From Novosphingobium indicum (lineage in GTDB: Bacteria; Pseudomonadota; Alphaproteobacteria; Sphingomonadales; Sphingomonadaceae), in assembly GCF_014645195.1 (NCBI RefSeq), contig NZ_BMLK01000010.1, forward strand, positions 107,768 to 171,767: a stretch of DNA of 64,000 nucleotides. Direction: 5' to 3'. Both the position numbers and the translations under genes were made by a program. The notes below the pieces were generated by a model. The model made no database searches and was not told where the DNA came from. It was given only the letters and a program-made list of their open reading frames with translations. Below, in pieces: positions 34,129 to 45,106 of this stretch (the first letter of the stretch is position 1; the number at the start of each line of letters is the position of its first letter).

Positions 34129-34148
34129 AACGCCTGAATTCAGGCGTT
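34129..34148. promoter_or_regulatory. 20-bp perfect palindrome beside the psp promoter
   Basis: AACGCCTGAATTCAGGCGTT reads identically on both strands and lies about 10 bp upstream of the -24 element. On the plus strand it is followed by TTT, so it could act as a hairpin terminator insulating pspF. Its location is equally fitting for a repressor operator. Confidence 0.5.
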
Positions 34149-34184
34149 TTTGGAAAGGCGGCGTTGCGAAGCGGGAAAGATGAA

Positions 34185-34201
34185 TTGCCAATGAATGGCA
34201 A
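34185..34201. promoter_or_regulatory. Inverted repeat, candidate PspF binding site
   Basis: TTGCCAATGAATGGCAA has six-base arms, TTGCCA and TGGCAA. The centre is about 100 bp upstream of the psp transcription start, typical of an enhancer site, and only 20 bp before the pspF ATG. PspF bound here could activate psp and repress itself, as known for E. coli. Confidence 0.5.
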
Positions 34202-34220
34202 AATATACTAACTATTAGGA

Positions 34221-35279
34221 ATGGAGCGCGACGTTCAGTTCATCGGCCAGTCGATGGCCTTTCTCGATGCGGTAGAGCGAACCAGTCTGGCGGCGCCGGT
34301 CCGGCGGCCTGTGCTGGTGATCGGGGAGCGAGGGACCGGCAAGGAACTGATCGCGCAACGCCTTCACCGCCTGTCGCCGCGGTGGGGCGAGCCGCTTGTC
34401 ACCCTCAACTGCGCGGCCTTGCCCGAAACGCTGATCGAGGCAGAGCTGTTCGGGCATGAGGCAGGCGCCTTTACCGGCGCGACCCGCGCGCGTGCAGGGC
34501 GCTTCGAGGAAGCCGACAAGGGGACACTCTTCCTCGACGAGTTGGGCAACCTGTCCATGGCGGCCCAGGAGCGCCTGCTGCGAGCCATCGAGTACGGTGA
34601 GGTCGTGCGCATAGGTTCTTCCCGTCCGGTCAATGTGGACGTGCGGATCGTGGCGGCGACGAATGCGGACTTGCCACGCATGGCTAAGGAAGGCGCATTC
34701 CGCGCCGACTTGCTCGACCGGCTGAGTTTCGAGGTCATCACCCTCCCGCCCCTGCGCGCGCGCGAGGGTGATGTGCACGAACTGGCCGACTACTATGGCC
34801 GGCGCATGGCGAGTGAACTGGAGTGGGAAGGCTGGCCGGGCTTCTCCGATGCAGCGCTGGAAGCGCTGGATGCACACGTCTGGCCCGGCAACGTGCGTGA
34901 ACTGCGCAATGTCGTGGAGCGCGCTGTCTATCGCTGGGGGCGGGACGATGAGCCCATTGGAGAGATCATCTTCGATCCGTTCGAAAACCCCTGGCAGCAG
35001 GAAAGCCCCGAGGTGGTGGACGAGGGGCCATGTTCAACGCCCGCGTCGGAGGGGGAGCGGGCTGCCGTTCCCGAGCGCCCGGCGGAGTCTCCGTGCGACC
35101 TGCCCTCCGATCTGCGTGCGGCCGTCGAGGCTTACGAGCGGGGATTGCTGCTCGATGCACTCAGGAGGCACCGCTGGAATCAGCGCCGTGCGGCTTCTGC
35201 TACGGGCCTGACTTACGACCAGTTGCGGCACTGCATAAAGAAACATGGGCTTCACGAAACCGTTACAAGCGCTATCTAG
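34221..35279 (+). CDS. pspF: Sigma-54 activator PspF (352 aa)
   Basis: An AAA+ enhancer-binding protein without a receiver domain, as in PspF. Walker A is GERGTGKE, the sigma-54-contacting loop is GAFTGAT, Walker B is GTLFLDELG, and the arginine-finger region FRADLLDRLSFEVITLPPLR follows. A variable Pro/Glu-rich linker (about residues 250-300) connects to a C-terminal Fis-type HTH (RWNQRRAASATGLTYDQLRH). It is divergent from the psp operon with about 160 bp in between that holds the promoter and inverted repeats. PspA is expected to bind and inhibit it when no stress is present. Confidence 0.94.
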   Translation: MERDVQFIGQSMAFLDAVERTSLAAPVRRPVLVIGERGTGKELIAQRLHRLSPRWGEPLVTLNCAALPETLIEAELFGHEAGAFTGATRARAGRFEEADKGTLFLDELGNLSMAAQERLLRAIEYGEVVRIGSSRPVNVDVRIVAATNADLPRMAKEGAFRADLLDRLSFEVITLPPLRAREGDVHELADYYGRRMASELEWEGWPGFSDAALEALDAHVWPGNVRELRNVVERAVYRWGRDDEPIGEIIFDPFENPWQQESPEVVDEGPCSTPASEGERAAVPERPAESPCDLPSDLRAAVEAYERGLLLDALRRHRWNQRRAASATGLTYDQLRHCIKKHGLHETVTSAI

Positions 35280-35395
35280 GCGATCAGTAGGTTACCGATC
35301 GTTTACCTGCGGCATCCGCAAATATCGACGGCGGATTGGTGGCGCAGGTCTGATGCGGTATGTTTCTGCAGAACGGATGATGAGTCTTTGTAGTC

Positions 35396-35911
35396 GTGTC
35401 AGATGATGCCCAAGCCCTTGAGCAGCTGGAGAGCCTGACCGCCAAGCAGGTCGAGGTGCTCGATCTGCTGGTCATGCACCGCACCACCAAGGAAATCGCG
35501 CGCGAGCTTTCCATCGCCCCGAATACCGTCGATCAACGCATCAGCGCGGTGCGCGACAAGTGGGGTACCGCCAACCGCAAGGACACGGCGCGCCGCTATT
35601 CCATGCTGCTGGAGCAATGTGGCAAAACCACATGTGGTTTTTCCCGTGTCGACGAAGACGGGCGGAGCGCGGAAGACAGGGATCAGGACCTGCCGGTCGA
35701 TCCGGTCTTCGTCCTCTCCGATGCCGCCACGTTCGGGCAGCAGCGGTACAGGTACGAAGGCATGGATACGCGGCCGAAGGGCCTGGAGGCTTTCGATGCA
35801 AGGTTCGGGCGGGCCGGGCGTGTTGTCGCGGTTCTTGTCCTGGCGCTGATCATGGCTCTGACGCTGGCATCCTCGCTGGCCATTGCCGACATTCTGGGGA
35901 GGCTGATCTAG
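35396..35911 (+). CDS. LuxR-type HTH regulator with C-terminal membrane anchor (171 aa)
   Basis: An N-terminal LuxR/GerE HTH (about residues 12-70, LTAKQVEVLDLLVMHRTTKE and NTVDQRISAVRDKWGTANRK) is followed by a flexible acidic linker. One transmembrane helix lies at the C-terminus (VVAVLVLALIMALTLASSLA). The DNA-binding domain thus stays at the inner membrane. This reversed architecture, HTH first and TM last, recurs in sphingomonads, but its signal is unknown. GTG start at 35396. The genes for two small proteins follow on the same strand. Confidence 0.78.
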   Translation: MSDDAQALEQLESLTAKQVEVLDLLVMHRTTKEIARELSIAPNTVDQRISAVRDKWGTANRKDTARRYSMLLEQCGKTTCGFSRVDEDGRSAEDRDQDLPVDPVFVLSDAATFGQQRYRYEGMDTRPKGLEAFDARFGRAGRVVAVLVLALIMALTLASSLAIADILGRLI

Positions 35912-35986
35912 CGGTCGGCATTTTTCGGGCCTGCATATTGCCTTCGATCTGGAACGGGCGCGTTTGCGCTCTTGGAGGCGAAGATC

Positions 35987-36319
35987 ATGACCCCTGAAAT
36001 TGCCAGCATGCGGATTGCGCGCAACATCAAGTCGGTGGAAGACGATCTCGACGAACTGCTCGCCAAGGCGGGAGAACTGCTTGCGGAACTGGCGCGTGCC
36101 CGTGTGGCCACGATTGGTGCCGCCGTGCACGGGCAGCGGCCCATGGCGCGTGTGGCGGCCATGCAGAAGAGCCTGATAGAAGCGCGCTCCGAAATCGTTC
36201 GGGCGCACAACGACTTGTCCAAGCTCGCGGAAACCATGGACATTCCGACCGATTGCCCCGATCAAGCGCACCTTGCGGATGATACGGGCGCAGGCCGGGA
36301 CATCGCTGTCGCGGCCTGA
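35987..36319 (+). CDS. Helical hypothetical protein (110 aa)
   Basis: Mostly two long amphipathic helices (RNIKSVEDDLDELLAKAGEL, MQKSLIEARSEIVRAHNDLS) with a polar tail. No membrane segment or known domain is seen. ATG 35987 has GGAGG eight bases upstream and is preferred over the in-frame TTG 35972. Located directly between the LuxR-type regulator and a membrane protein gene, with short gaps (75 and 17 bp), so a small operon is likely. A role as a structural or regulatory partner of the LuxR protein is only a positional guess. Confidence 0.65.
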   Translation: MTPEIASMRIARNIKSVEDDLDELLAKAGELLAELARARVATIGAAVHGQRPMARVAAMQKSLIEARSEIVRAHNDLSKLAETMDIPTDCPDQAHLADDTGAGRDIAVAA

Positions 36320-36336
36320 CGGGAAAGGGAGCAGGT

Positions 36337-36840
36337 TTGACGAATCCGTTACAGATCGCGTTTTTCCTGCTTCTGGGTTTCGCCGTTCCGCTCGCGATCT
36401 GGAAGGGCGGTGCTCCGGAGCGGTCCGGGGCGGGTATCATCCTTTTCATGTGGGGCCTGCAACTTGTCGGCAAGCTCATAGTTCAGCCGGGTTTCATAAC
36501 CGTCGATTACTTCCCGCTCGTGTCGGATCTGATCGGTTTCCTGGCCTTTGGGTATCTCGCTCTCGAAGCGAGGAGGATCTGGCCCGTATGGGCAACATCA
36601 CTGCAAATCTTGAGTTTAGGCGCGCACTTCGCGCGATGGGCGGACATCTCGGTCTATCCGATGGTCTACGCCATCATGCGCGGTGCGCCGACATTCGGCG
36701 CCATAGTGGCGATTCTGGTCGGCACGTTCCTGCACATGCGCCGGCTTCGGCGCAGTGGCTCCGATCCGTCATGGCAGACCTGGTGCCGCTTCGCAGCCGG
36801 GTCAAACCGCTTTCCGTACCCTTCCTCGAAGTCCTCGTGA
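36337..36840 (+). CDS. Multi-pass membrane protein of unknown function (167 aa)
   Basis: Four hydrophobic helices are visible (IAFFLLLGFAVPLAIWKGG, IILFMWGLQLVGKLIV, LIGFLAFGYLALEA, TFGAIVAILVGTFLHM), then a basic tail that overlaps the next reading frame. A TTG start at 36337 follows GGGAGCAGG. The sequence is not recognised. The last 70 bases overlap the JAB-domain gene at 36771, so the C-terminal tail is encoded in a doubly used stretch and is probably non-essential. Confidence 0.6.
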   Translation: MTNPLQIAFFLLLGFAVPLAIWKGGAPERSGAGIILFMWGLQLVGKLIVQPGFITVDYFPLVSDLIGFLAFGYLALEARRIWPVWATSLQILSLGAHFARWADISVYPMVYAIMRGAPTFGAIVAILVGTFLHMRRLRRSGSDPSWQTWCRFAAGSNRFPYPSSKSS

Positions 36841-37175
36841 AATCCATGGGTGGACTGCGGCATGAGGTGATTCTCGAAGTGTTCTACGATGCGAAGGGAG
36901 ATCTGTGTGGGCACCGGGTCTCCGGCGGCGCAGGCTCCTCTTCCGTTTCGGCGCGATATCGTCACCTGTTCGAGCATGCCTTCCGGATGCAGGCAAAAGG
37001 TTTCGTCCTGGTACACAACCACCCGTCGGGCGAAGTGCGCCCCAGCAGCGGCGACGTCCAGGCGACTCGCGCGCTTGCGGCCGTGGCGCGTGCCATGGAC
37101 CTGGAGTTCCACGATCATCTGGTCATTGCCGGGCCTGCCGCCGTGAGCATGCGCCGCGCGGGGCTGATGTCCTGA
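36771..37175 (+). CDS. RadC-like JAB/MPN domain protein, short form (134 aa)
   Basis: A zinc-binding JAB domain with the metal motif HNHPSGEVRPSSGD. It is preceded by the strand-helix VILEVFYDAKGDLCGHRVSG and followed by FHDHLVIAGPAAVSMRRAG, the standard RadC core. Full RadC proteins have an additional N-terminal helix-hairpin-helix domain of about 100 residues, which is missing here. RadC's cellular role remains unclear despite its DNA-repair name. Its start codon lies inside the 3' end of the previous gene, in another frame, implying translational coupling. Confidence 0.8.
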   Translation: MADLVPLRSRVKPLSVPFLEVLVKSMGGLRHEVILEVFYDAKGDLCGHRVSGGAGSSSVSARYRHLFEHAFRMQAKGFVLVHNHPSGEVRPSSGDVQATRALAAVARAMDLEFHDHLVIAGPAAVSMRRAGLMS

Positions 37176-37580
37176 CGATGGACATGATGATGTCGATGGT
37201 GCGTCGAAGCACTGCCTCTCCTTCCCGCTTCTATCGCCGCGACAGAGAGAAGCACGCGTCTCGTATTTACGCCGGGTTGGCCCGGTTTTTCCGGATCCTG
37301 TCGTGCGGCCATGCCGAGTGCGGCACGGCAGGGACGATGCCACGGGGGAGTGGCGGCCCGTCGTGCGTCGGGAGTTATCTCCCGGCGCACGCGGGTTCTC
37401 CCGAACAAAGCACGACGCCGCGCTAAGGCCCCTTGCCTTTTGAGGGGAATGGGCCTATCTGCCCGTCATCCCGACATTGGTGAAACAACGATCGGGCTGG
37501 CGCCGGAAGGGGCCGGCGCGAAACCGCGTTGCATCGATGCTTCATCGACTGACCGCTTTTTGAGACCGGAGAATGCCCGC
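37176..37580. other. Leader region of the rimP-nusA-infB operon, 405 bp
   Basis: No convincing gene is seen. It contains a 12-bp stem (one G-U pair) with loop TTAT at 37363-37390 (GTGCGTCGGGAG / CTCCCGGCGCAC), which could be an upstream terminator or attenuator. A T-rich, less GC-rich stretch at 37430-37470 could hold the operon promoter. No initiator tRNA gene, as present in enterobacteria, was found. Confidence 0.5.
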
Positions 37581-38153
37581 GTGGCCGATATTGCCCGCCT
37601 GACACAAGTTATCGAGCCCGAGGTGAACGCCCTCGGCTTCGATCTCGTGCGTGTGCGTATTTTCGGCAAGAGCGAGGTCGGCGACGATGAGCTGGCGCTG
37701 CAGGTCATGGCCGAGAATCCCAAGACCGGGCAGCTCGTGCTCGATGATTGCGTGAAGATCTCGCACCGCATTTCCGACCGCATGGATGCGCTCGAGGAAG
37801 CGGGTGAAGAGCTGATCGGCGGTGCCTATCGTCTGGAAGTCAGCTCGCCTGGGATCGACCGGCCGCTTACCCGCACGAAGGACTATGCCGACTGGGCCGG
37901 GCACGAAGCCCGTATCAACCTGGCCGAACCTGTTGCCGGAAACCGCAAGGCGCTCCAAGGCGACCTGATCGGTATCGAGGGCGACCCGGGTTCTGAAATG
38001 GTCACGCTCGAGGACCGCAAGTCCGGCCGCGTCAGCTTTCCGCTGACCGATATCCATTCTGCAAGGCTTGTTCTTACCGACAAGCTGATTGCCGCAACCC
38101 GCCCGCTCGATACCAGCGGCGCCGACGAGATTTTCGAGGAACAGGAAGACTGA
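37581..38153 (+). CDS. rimP: Ribosome maturation factor RimP (190 aa)
   Basis: Assists 30S subunit maturation. The N-terminal domain begins ADIARLTQVIEPEVNALGFD and shows LVRVRIFGKSEVG, DDCVKISHRISDRMDAL and GAYRLEVSSPGIDRPLTRTK, all typical of RimP. An SH3-like C-terminal domain follows (RKALQGDLIGIEGDPG). The start is GTG 37581, nine bases after CGGAGAA; a nearby ATG at 37573 is out of frame. It is the first gene of the rimP-nusA-ylxR-infB operon, just 2 bp from nusA. Confidence 0.96.
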   Translation: MADIARLTQVIEPEVNALGFDLVRVRIFGKSEVGDDELALQVMAENPKTGQLVLDDCVKISHRISDRMDALEEAGEELIGGAYRLEVSSPGIDRPLTRTKDYADWAGHEARINLAEPVAGNRKALQGDLIGIEGDPGSEMVTLEDRKSGRVSFPLTDIHSARLVLTDKLIAATRPLDTSGADEIFEEQED

Positions 38154-38155
38154 CA

Positions 38156-39775
38156 ATGGCCAGTGCGATTTCCGCCAACCGCGCCGAGCTGCTTGCTATC
38201 GCGAACTCCGTCGCGTCGGAGAAGATGATCGACAAGTCGATCGTCATCGAAGCGATGGAAGAGGCGATCCAGAAATCGGCCCGTAACCGTTATGGTGCCG
38301 AGAACGACATCCGAGCGAAGCTCGATCCGCGTACCGGCGACCTGCGCCTGTGGCGCGTCGTCGAGGTGGTCGAGGAAGTCGAGGACTACTTCAAGCAGGT
38401 CGACCTCAAGCAGGCCGAGAAGCTTCAGTCGGGCTCGAAGCTGGGCGACTTCATCGTCGATCCGCTGCCCCCGGTTGATCTGGGCCGTATCGACGCACAG
38501 TCGGCCAAGCAGGTGATCTTCCAGAAGGTCCGCGATGCCGAGCGCGATCGCCAGTACGAAGAGTTCAAGGACCGCGTCGGTGAAGTGATTACCGGCGTGA
38601 TCAAGTCGGTCGAATTCGGCCACGTGATCGTCAATCTCGGCCGCGCCGAGGGTGTGATCCGCCGCGACCAGCAGATCCCGCGCGAAGCGGCCCGTGTCGG
38701 CGAGCGCGTGCGCGCCATCGTGCTACGCGTCGAGCGCCAGAACCGCGGCCCGCAAATCTTCCTCTCCCGCGCGCACCCCGAGTTCATGAAGAAGCTCTTC
38801 GCGCAGGAAGTGCCCGAGATCTACGACGGCATCATCGAGATCAAGGCCGCCGCCCGCGATCCGGGTTCGCGCGCCAAGATCGGCGTGATCAGCCACGACC
38901 ATTCGATCGACCCGGTCGGCGCCTGCGTCGGCATGAAGGGCAGCCGCGTTCAGGCCGTCGTGCAGGAACTGCAGGGCGAGAAGATCGACATCATCCCCTG
39001 GAGCGAGGACACCGCGACCTTCGTCGTCAACGCGCTCCAGCCCGCCACGGTCAGCCGCGTCGTCATCGACGAGGAAGAGAGCCGCATCGAAGTCGTCGTG
39101 CCCGATGACCAGCTTTCGCTGGCGATCGGCCGCCGCGGCCAGAACGTGCGTCTCGCTTCGCAGCTCACCGGCTCGCAGATCGACATCATGACCGAGGCTG
39201 AGGCTTCGGAGAAGCGCCAGAAGGAATTCGCCGAGCGCTCCAAGATGTTCGAGGACGAACTCGACGTCGACGAAACGCTCTCGCAGCTGCTGGTGGCCGA
39301 AGGCTTCACCGAGCTGGAGGAAGTCGCCTACATCGACATGAACGAGCTGGCCGCGATCGAAGGCTTCGACGACGAACTCGCCGAGGAACTTCAGAGCCGC
39401 GCGCAGGAAGCGCTTGATCGTCGCGAGGAAGCCGCTCGCGAGGAACGTCGCGCGCTGGGCGTGGAAGATGCCATCGCCGAACTGCCGCACCTCACCGAGG
39501 CCATGCTGGTGACGCTCGGCAAGGGCGGCATCAAGACGCTCGACGACGTTGCCGATCTCGCCACCGACGAGCTTATCGCCAAGAAGCGTACCGAACAGCG
39601 TCGCCGCGACGGTTCGGTGAACCGCCGCGCCCGTGAAGAGGACAAGGGCGGCGTTCTCGGCGAATATGGCCTGACCGAAGAGCAGGGCAACGAGATCATC
39701 ATGGCGGCCCGCGCCCACTGGTTCGAAGACGAGCCAGAAACCGAGGAGGCCGCCGATGCGGAATCCTCACAATGA
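38156..39775 (+). CDS. nusA: Transcription termination/antitermination factor NusA (539 aa)
   Basis: Binds RNA polymerase and nascent RNA to control pausing, termination and antitermination. The order of domains is N-terminal polymerase-binding (residues 1-125), S1 ([20 protein letters not shown]), KH1 and KH2 ([40 protein letters not shown]). C-terminal acidic repeats follow ([40 protein letters not shown]), as in alphaproteobacteria. ATG 38156 is 2 bp after rimP. The 3' end overlaps ylxR by 20 nt. Confidence 0.98.
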   Translation: MASAISANRAELLAIANSVASEKMIDKSIVIEAMEEAIQKSARNRYGAENDIRAKLDPRTGDLRLWRVVEVVEEVEDYFKQVDLKQAEKLQSGSKLGDFIVDPLPPVDLGRIDAQSAKQVIFQKVRDAERDRQYEEFKDRVGEVITGVIKSVEFGHVIVNLGRAEGVIRRDQQIPREAARVGERVRAIVLRVERQNRGPQIFLSRAHPEFMKKLFAQEVPEIYDGIIEIKAAARDPGSRAKIGVISHDHSIDPVGACVGMKGSRVQAVVQELQGEKIDIIPWSEDTATFVVNALQPATVSRVVIDEEESRIEVVVPDDQLSLAIGRRGQNVRLASQLTGSQIDIMTEAEASEKRQKEFAERSKMFEDELDVDETLSQLLVAEGFTELEEVAYIDMNELAAIEGFDDELAEELQSRAQEALDRREEAAREERRALGVEDAIAELPHLTEAMLVTLGKGGIKTLDDVADLATDELIAKKRTEQRRRDGSVNRRAREEDKGGVLGEYGLTEEQGNEIIMAARAHWFEDEPETEEAADAESSQ

Positions 39776-40475
39776 GCGCGTAAGCTCCGACATCGATAAC
39801 GCCAAGGCGGAGAGGACCTGCATCCTCTCCGGCAGGAAAGGTGCGCGGGATGAACTGCTCCGTCTGGCGATTTCGCCGGACGGGCTGGTGCTGCCCGACG
39901 TGCACGCACGCGCCCCCGGACGCGGGGCGTGGATTGGCGTTGGGCGTCCAGACCTTGAAAAAGCCATCGCGAAGGGCAAACTAAAGGGAGCGCTGGCGAG
40001 AGCCTATAAAGGCGCGCCGCTTTCCATCCCCGACGACCTTGCCGAAAGGATCGAACAGGCGCTGATCCGCGCGCTGACAGATCGGCTGGGGCTCGAACTG
40101 AAATCGGGCCGGCTGCTTCTGGGTTCGGACCGGATCGCGCAGAACGCCCGGGAGGGGCGTGTCGCCTGGCTCGGCCATGCCGCGGATGCGCGCGAGGACG
40201 GTTCGCGCAAGCTCGACCAGGCCTGGCGCGTCGGCAGCGAAGCGGAAGGCAGCGGCTTGCGGGGCACGCGCTTGCCTCTGGACCGGGAGACGCTGTCTGT
40301 GGCATTGGGCCGCGACAACGTCGTTCACCTGGCGCTGAATGACCGTGGAGCGGCTAAGCGATTCGCTTCGCAACTGCAGCGCCTCCTGCATTTCCAGGGG
40401 CAGGCCGATCTGAACGCGGCCGATACGGATGATGTAACCGGGCAGGCTGACGCCGCGCCCGTGACGACGAATTGA
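39756..40475 (+). CDS. ylxR: YlxR (DUF448) plus L7Ae-like RNA-binding protein (239 aa)
   Basis: The N-terminal part is the YlxR domain (ERTCILSGRKGARDELLRLA and PGRGAWIGVGRPDLEKAI), a small RNA-binding fold coupled to nusA and infB in many bacteria. The second half includes a ribosomal L7Ae-like segment (GRLLLGSDRIAQNAREGRVA), giving the two-domain form common in alphaproteobacteria. A likely role is modulating RNA processing or nucleoid-associated functions; reports in other species tie YlxR to RNase P. The ATG overlaps the nusA end; infB starts 23 bp downstream. Confidence 0.87.
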   Translation: MRNPHNERVSSDIDNAKAERTCILSGRKGARDELLRLAISPDGLVLPDVHARAPGRGAWIGVGRPDLEKAIAKGKLKGALARAYKGAPLSIPDDLAERIEQALIRALTDRLGLELKSGRLLLGSDRIAQNAREGRVAWLGHAADAREDGSRKLDQAWRVGSEAEGSGLRGTRLPLDRETLSVALGRDNVVHLALNDRGAAKRFASQLQRLLHFQGQADLNAADTDDVTGQADAAPVTTN

Positions 40476-40498
40476 GATTGAAGGGCACGACGAGAGAT

Positions 40499-43114
<2,616 letters not shown>

Positions 43115-43162
43115 CGCGGCAATGGCGAACCGGACTGAACGCGTGTTCGAGGTCCTGAGTTT

Positions 43163-43196
43163 GAAGGGGGTGGCGCCAATGTTCGCTGCCCCCTTC
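43163..43196 (+). terminator. Hairpin downstream of infB
   Basis: GAAGGGGGTGGCG and CGCTGCCCCCTTC pair over 13 bp with two G-U pairs and an 8-nt loop, 49 bp past the infB stop. No T-run follows, so partial read-through to the next gene is likely. Confidence 0.4.
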
Positions 43197-43231
43197 GCAT
43201 ATGCAATCCGTCAAGGTTGGTTCTACGCTTG

Positions 43232-43765
43232 ATGACCCGCTATCTTGCCCTGTTCGGATCGATCAATGTCGGTGGCAACCGCCTCAAGATGGCGGATTTG
43301 CGCTATGCCTTCGAGCGCGAGGAATTCGAGAACGTCGAGGCGGTCGTGGCCAGCGGCAATGTCCTGTTCGACTTCGATGATCGTCCGACCGAGGGGCTGG
43401 AAGAACTCTTCGCCTACATGATGCGGGAGCGCTTCGACATCGACAGTTTCGTGGCCGTGCGCACCAGGGAAGAGGTTCGTGCGGCCGTCGAGGACAATCC
43501 CTTCGTCGGCGTTGGCGAGGACAAGTTCGTCCATACGCACTTCCTTGAAAGCCAGCCGAGCGACGAGCAGTTCGACAAGCTGGTCAGCGATCATCAGGGA
43601 CGGGGCGAGGAGAAGCTCGCTCTCGGCAACCGCTGTCTCTACATCGACTACGTGAATGGCGTTGGCGACAGCAAGCTGACAGCCGCATTTATCGAACGAC
43701 GATTGGGCTGTCGGGGTACCGCGCGAAACGTACGCTCGCTCGCGCGTATTCTCACCAAGATGTAG
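43232..43765 (+). CDS. DUF1697 protein (177 aa)
   Basis: A DUF1697-family protein, recognised by the N-terminal RYLALFGSINVGGNRLKMAD, the segment EAVVASGNVLFDF and a C-terminal helix-strand pair (LTAAFIERRLGCRGTARNVR). The family is widespread, soluble and of unknown function. It sits between infB and rbfA, two genes usually adjacent, so it interrupts the conserved translation cluster. The ATG 43232 is preferred over preceding in-frame alternatives because the family starts with M-x-R-Y/F. Confidence 0.88.
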   Translation: MTRYLALFGSINVGGNRLKMADLRYAFEREEFENVEAVVASGNVLFDFDDRPTEGLEELFAYMMRERFDIDSFVAVRTREEVRAAVEDNPFVGVGEDKFVHTHFLESQPSDEQFDKLVSDHQGRGEEKLALGNRCLYIDYVNGVGDSKLTAAFIERRLGCRGTARNVRSLARILTKM

Positions 43766-43866
43766 CGAGAGGCTGGGCCTTTTGGCGCGGATAACTAGGC
43801 CTTTCGGCTTTCACCGCGCGATCAGGTGTTGCAAATAGACTCGCGCGACCCAAATGGATCCAGACG

Positions 43867-44259
43867 ATGGCACGTCAGCAATTCACCCCCGAACAGCACT
43901 CCGTCCGCCTGCTCAAGGTGGGGGAACAGGTGCGCCATGTGATCAGCGAGATCCTCGCGCGGCAACAGGTCCACAACGATACGCTTACGGCGCATTCCGT
44001 TTCGGTGACCGAAGTGCGCATGACGCCGGACCTGCGGCAGGCGACCGTTTATGTGAAGCCCTTGCTCGGCCAGGACGAGGAAGCCGTGCTCAAGGCCCTG
44101 CGCACCAATACGGCCTTTTTCCAGCGCGAGGTCGCCCAGCGGCTCAAGCTGAAGTTTGCCGCCAAGTTGCGTTTCCGCTCCGACGAGACGTTCGACGAGG
44201 CCAGCCGGATCGATGCATTGCTGAGCGATCCACGGGTCAAGCGCGACCTGGACGACTGA
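43867..44259 (+). CDS. rbfA: Ribosome-binding factor A (130 aa)
   Basis: A KH-like factor needed for maturation of the 5' end of 16S rRNA and cold adaptation. Motifs are [40 protein letters not shown] and [20 protein letters not shown], covering the entire fold. The length is normal. It lies about 100 bp after the DUF1697 gene with no shared overlap, so it may have an added promoter. Confidence 0.96.
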   Translation: MARQQFTPEQHSVRLLKVGEQVRHVISEILARQQVHNDTLTAHSVSVTEVRMTPDLRQATVYVKPLLGQDEEAVLKALRTNTAFFQREVAQRLKLKFAAKLRFRSDETFDEASRIDALLSDPRVKRDLDD

Positions 44260-44353
44260 TCCGCAGCATCCTGCTGCCGATCCCGAAGACATTGCACATT
44301 CCCTGAACGCGAAATCGCGATATCTTTCTGCCCGGGAAAGCAGGGAGAGAGAT

Positions 44354-45085
44354 ATGGTGCAGTTCGTGTTCCTCCACGGAGGCGGGCAGGGCAGCTGGGT
44401 CTGGGACGAGACCATCGTCGCGATCGGACGGCAGTCGCAGGGCAAGGCGCAGTGCCTTGCGCTGGACGCGCCCGGATGCGGCAGGAAGCGGGGTGTCGAC
44501 ACTGCCGGTTACGCTTTTGTCGATACCACACGCGAACTTCTCGGCGACATTCAGCGGGCTGGCATGCTTGATGTCGTGCTGGTCGGCCATTCGCAGGCTG
44601 GCATGACGCTGCCGCATATGGCCGAGCTGGCGCCTCCGGGCCTGATCCGCAAACTGGTCTATGTGTCGTGTTCAGCGCCGCTCTCCGGCCTGACCACGCT
44701 TGAGCAGATGGGCCGGGGCAAGCACGGTGACAGCCCGGACGAAGTAGGGTTCCCGCTCGGTCCCGATGCCAGCATGGAAGAGCGCTATGCCGTCATGTTC
44801 TGCAATGACATGGCTGAGGCGGACCGTGGCAACTTCCTCGCCAAGCTGGGCAAGGATGCGTGGCCGGCCAGCGCCTATACATACAACGACTGGCGATACG
44901 AACACCTGCGGGGCATTCCTTCGAGCTATGTTGTTGCCTTGCAGGACGGTGTTCTGCCGGTCGAGTGGCAGGAGCGCTTCGCGGATCGTCTGCACGCGCG
45001 GCGCATGGTACGGATCGATGCCGGGCACCAGGTGATGAACACCCGGCCCGAGGCACTGGCGGAAGTCTTGCTGGCGGAAGCCTGA
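44354..45085 (+). CDS. Alpha/beta hydrolase, hydroxynitrile-lyase/MES-like (243 aa)
   Basis: Starts with the oxyanion motif FVFLHGGGQGSWVWDETI and has the nucleophile elbow VGHSQAGMTLPH and the catalytic His in RIDAGHQVMNTRP. The Asp is likely in ALQDGVLPVEWQ. The layout and length match the hydrolase at 24678, so the two are distant paralogs. The substrate is unknown. GGGAGAGAGAT precedes the ATG. It is unrelated to the translation genes around it and is part of an insertion splitting rbfA from truB. Confidence 0.8.
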   Translation: MVQFVFLHGGGQGSWVWDETIVAIGRQSQGKAQCLALDAPGCGRKRGVDTAGYAFVDTTRELLGDIQRAGMLDVVLVGHSQAGMTLPHMAELAPPGLIRKLVYVSCSAPLSGLTTLEQMGRGKHGDSPDEVGFPLGPDASMEERYAVMFCNDMAEADRGNFLAKLGKDAWPASAYTYNDWRYEHLRGIPSSYVVALQDGVLPVEWQERFADRLHARRMVRIDAGHQVMNTRPEALAEVLLAEA

Positions 45086-45106
45086 GGCCGAGAAGCAGTT
45101 GGTCCG

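Noticed and set aside
37176..37580. An initiator tRNA gene or riboswitch in front of rimP
   Set aside because: No cloverleaf or conserved riboswitch core could be found; only one simple hairpin.
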